DNA of 44,533 nt, from the NCBI GenBank assembly GCA_016191015.1, contig JACPPM010000107.1, positions 1-44,533 of the forward strand, in the 5' to 3' direction. The stretch's first letter is position 1; each line of letters begins with the position of its first letter. The translations under genes and the position numbers were made by a program. The DNA is from Acidobacteriota bacterium. Lineage in GTDB: Bacteria; Acidobacteriota; CAIWXX01. Positions 43,225 through 44,533 of this stretch are shown here, one piece after another. A model generated the notes under the pieces. That model did not search any database and was not told the DNA's origin. It saw only the letters and a program-made list of their open reading frames with translations.

Positions 43225-44349
43225 ATGGGTAGGCAGCAGGAGGCGGTCGCCATCAGCGGCAGCCTGAAGTCCATGTGCCTCTCGGACCTTCTGCAGTGGA
43301 TCGCCTTCGGCCGCAAGACGGGAAGGTTGCTAGTCGAGCGTGGCTCGCTGCACAAGACGATGTACTTCAAGGAAGGCAGGATCTACACCAGCTCCTCCAA
43401 TAACCCCCGTGAATCGCTTGGGCACTTTCTCGTCAGCCAGAGGCACATCAGTGAGGAGCAGCTCTTCAGGGCGCTCGTCCACCAACACAAACACAAGAAG
43501 CCTCTTGGCCAGGTCCTCGTTGAAGACGGTACGATCACCGAAAACCTGTTGCGTCACGTCATCGAGTTCAAGACGCGCGAAGCCGTTTTCGATATGTTTT
43601 CGTGGAGCGAGGGAAAATTCGTGTTCTTCGAGGAGCCGCTTGCCGAAAATCTGAAGATCGCGTTGTCGGTGGAGGTCTCGGGGCTGATCCTCGAAGGTAT
43701 CAAACGCATCGATGACTGGACTCGAATCCGTGAAGTCATCCCGAGCAATTCGACTACCTTCCGCATCCTGCCGGGCGCCCAGGACCGGAAGCTCGATGAG
43801 CAAATGGGGCTGGCTCTGGCCCTCGCCGGCAACGGCCACAGCCTTGGCAAGCTGGCCCATGAGATGAACTTGTCCGAGTATGAAGCGAGCGAGCTGATGT
43901 TCAAGCTCCTGCACGAGCGCGCTGTGGCCGTGGACTCGACCGGCGAGGAGCCAAAGCCCGGGGAAGCAGTGCGCAAGATCAAGACCCTGATCAGGCGGGG
44001 CGATCAGGAGTTCAAGGACGGGCACTTCACGCTCTCGCGCAAGACATTCGCCGAGGTCCTCAAGCTGGATCCCCTGAATCAGTATGCGAAGATCTACATC
44101 CTGAAGGTCCGAAACATGGCCACGAAACTCAAGGCGAGCGAATCGATCCCGCGTGGGGGCGTCCCGATCGTCAAGGGCGATCGCGAGAGCAATGACACTG
44201 TCTTCGCCCCACAGGAGATCCAGATCCTGGGCAAGATCAACGGTCAGCGAGACGTGAACACGCTCCTCTCGGAATCGCCGCTCCCCGAGGAAGAAACCCT
44301 CATGGTTCTCAAACGCTTCCTCGACCTGAATATCGTCGGCTTCCAGTAG
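43225..44349 (+). CDS. DUF4388 domain protein
   Basis: A 374-aa soluble protein. The N-terminal DUF4388 (PATAN-like) domain is recognisable: 'ISGSLKSMCLSDLLQWIAFG', 'RKTGRLLVERGSLHKTMYFK', 'EGRIYTSSSNNPRESLGHFL', followed by 'LGQVLVEDGTITENLLRHVI' of the GspE N-terminal type. Middle winged-helix-like part ('HSLGKLAHEMNLSEYEASEL') and a TPR-like stretch ('IRRGDQEFKDGHFTLSRKTF') precede a second winged helix. Family members are signalling or adaptor proteins common in Myxococcota and Acidobacteriota. R1 copy B begins 2 nt after its stop. Confidence 0.88.
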   Translation: MGRQQEAVAISGSLKSMCLSDLLQWIAFGRKTGRLLVERGSLHKTMYFKEGRIYTSSSNNPRESLGHFLVSQRHISEEQLFRALVHQHKHKKPLGQVLVEDGTITENLLRHVIEFKTREAVFDMFSWSEGKFVFFEEPLAENLKIALSVEVSGLILEGIKRIDDWTRIREVIPSNSTTFRILPGAQDRKLDEQMGLALALAGNGHSLGKLAHEMNLSEYEASELMFKLLHERAVAVDSTGEEPKPGEAVRKIKTLIRRGDQEFKDGHFTLSRKTFAEVLKLDPLNQYAKIYILKVRNMATKLKASESIPRGGVPIVKGDRESNDTVFAPQEIQILGKINGQRDVNTLLSESPLPEEETLMVLKRFLDLNIVGFQ

Positions 44350-44351
44350 CC

Positions 44352-44533
44352 CCTAACGCGGCGGAGCCGCAACCAAAAAGGTTGCGTCTCCGCCGCGCGT
44401 GAGAGCGTCCGGCCCGCTTCGCGGGCCTGGAGCGTGGAGCGTGAGAGCGTTCTTCCGAGCCACCCTGATCGTCCGAGGCGACCGCTCCGTTCCTGCATTC
44501 CTCTCCTCCTGCGTTCCTGAGAGGAGTTCGGAA
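44352..44533 (+). repeat. Dispersed repeat R1, copy B, cut by window end
   Basis: 182 bp visible and colinear with 7641-7822. The first hairpin (44357-44397) is nearly perfect here: 'gcggcggag c cgcaacc aaaaa ggttgcg t ctccgccgc'; the second is 44411-44427. It may extend past the window. Position directly after a stop codon suggests it serves as, or landed in, a 3' end. No T-tract, so terminator activity is uncertain. Confidence 0.88.

Noticed and set aside
44244-44498. 84-aa minus-strand ORF in R1 copy B, with a similar ORF (7587-7850) in copy A
   Set aside because: The similarity is due to the shared repeat; the two ORFs have different ends set by flanking DNA and no start signals, so a coding role for R1 itself is unsupported.

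Overview
The window looks like a contig from a high-GC, Gram-negative bacterium. It has outer-membrane barrels, lipoproteins, LolA-like and FtsX-type export proteins, a Reg_prop/Y_Y_Y sensor, a DUF4388 protein, and a hypothetical protein of a type I associate with Acidobacteriota or Myxococcota. Acidobacteriota or a deltaproteobacterial-type lineage is my inference; there is no rRNA in the window to settle it.

Left edge (1-4.4 kb, + strand): the 3' part of a secreted protein with a LamG-like C-terminus, then a very large beta-propeller sensor that ends in a HisKA-like helical domain and has no ATPase domain.

Central locus (4.4-21.8 kb, all on the minus strand, nearly gapless, often with ATGA-type overlaps): this is the most interesting part. 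In transcription order it holds two tandem 23-residue peptide genes missing from the ORF track (near-identical, differing at one residue, each with its own Shine-Dalgarno), a 15-bp perfect hairpin, an M50 site-2-type protease with an N-terminal PqqD-like domain, an LpxL/HtrB-like acyltransferase with a C-terminal PqqD-like domain, a FabZ dehydratase, a ketosynthase-like chain-length-factor candidate without catalytic residues, a FabG reductase, an intact ketosynthase, an acyl carrier protein, an acyl-AMP ligase and an MBL-fold hydrolase. It continues with a small membrane protein, two TPR-like envelope proteins, a polytopic membrane protein, and an export set (FtsX-type permease, LolA-like carrier, outer-membrane barrel, one-POTRA Omp85-like barrel, LolD-like ATPase). 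I propose that it makes an acyl or polyketide chain in a dedicated type II system, joins it to or co-processes it with a PqqA-like micro-peptide, and exports the product through the envelope. The joining step is inference.

Right half (22-44.5 kb): purH and two small hypothetical genes; a lipoprotein of the sulfatase superfamily; two large GT-C-like membrane proteins and a TolB-like secreted protein; an OPT-family transporter; a 6-phosphofructokinase/SUMF1-domain pair; a DUF58/BatD-like/hypothetical trio; a pckA-gltA pair (PEP carboxykinase and citrate synthase); and a DUF4388 protein.

Dispersed repeats are notable. A 182-bp hairpin-bearing element (R1) occurs twice at about 93% identity: once after the DUF4388 gene at the window end, and once in frame inside the outer-membrane barrel gene of the central locus, where it supplies about 61 residues. 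Two other intergenic repeat families (TGGAATGA-type and CACAGA/CGCAGAT-type) are also present.
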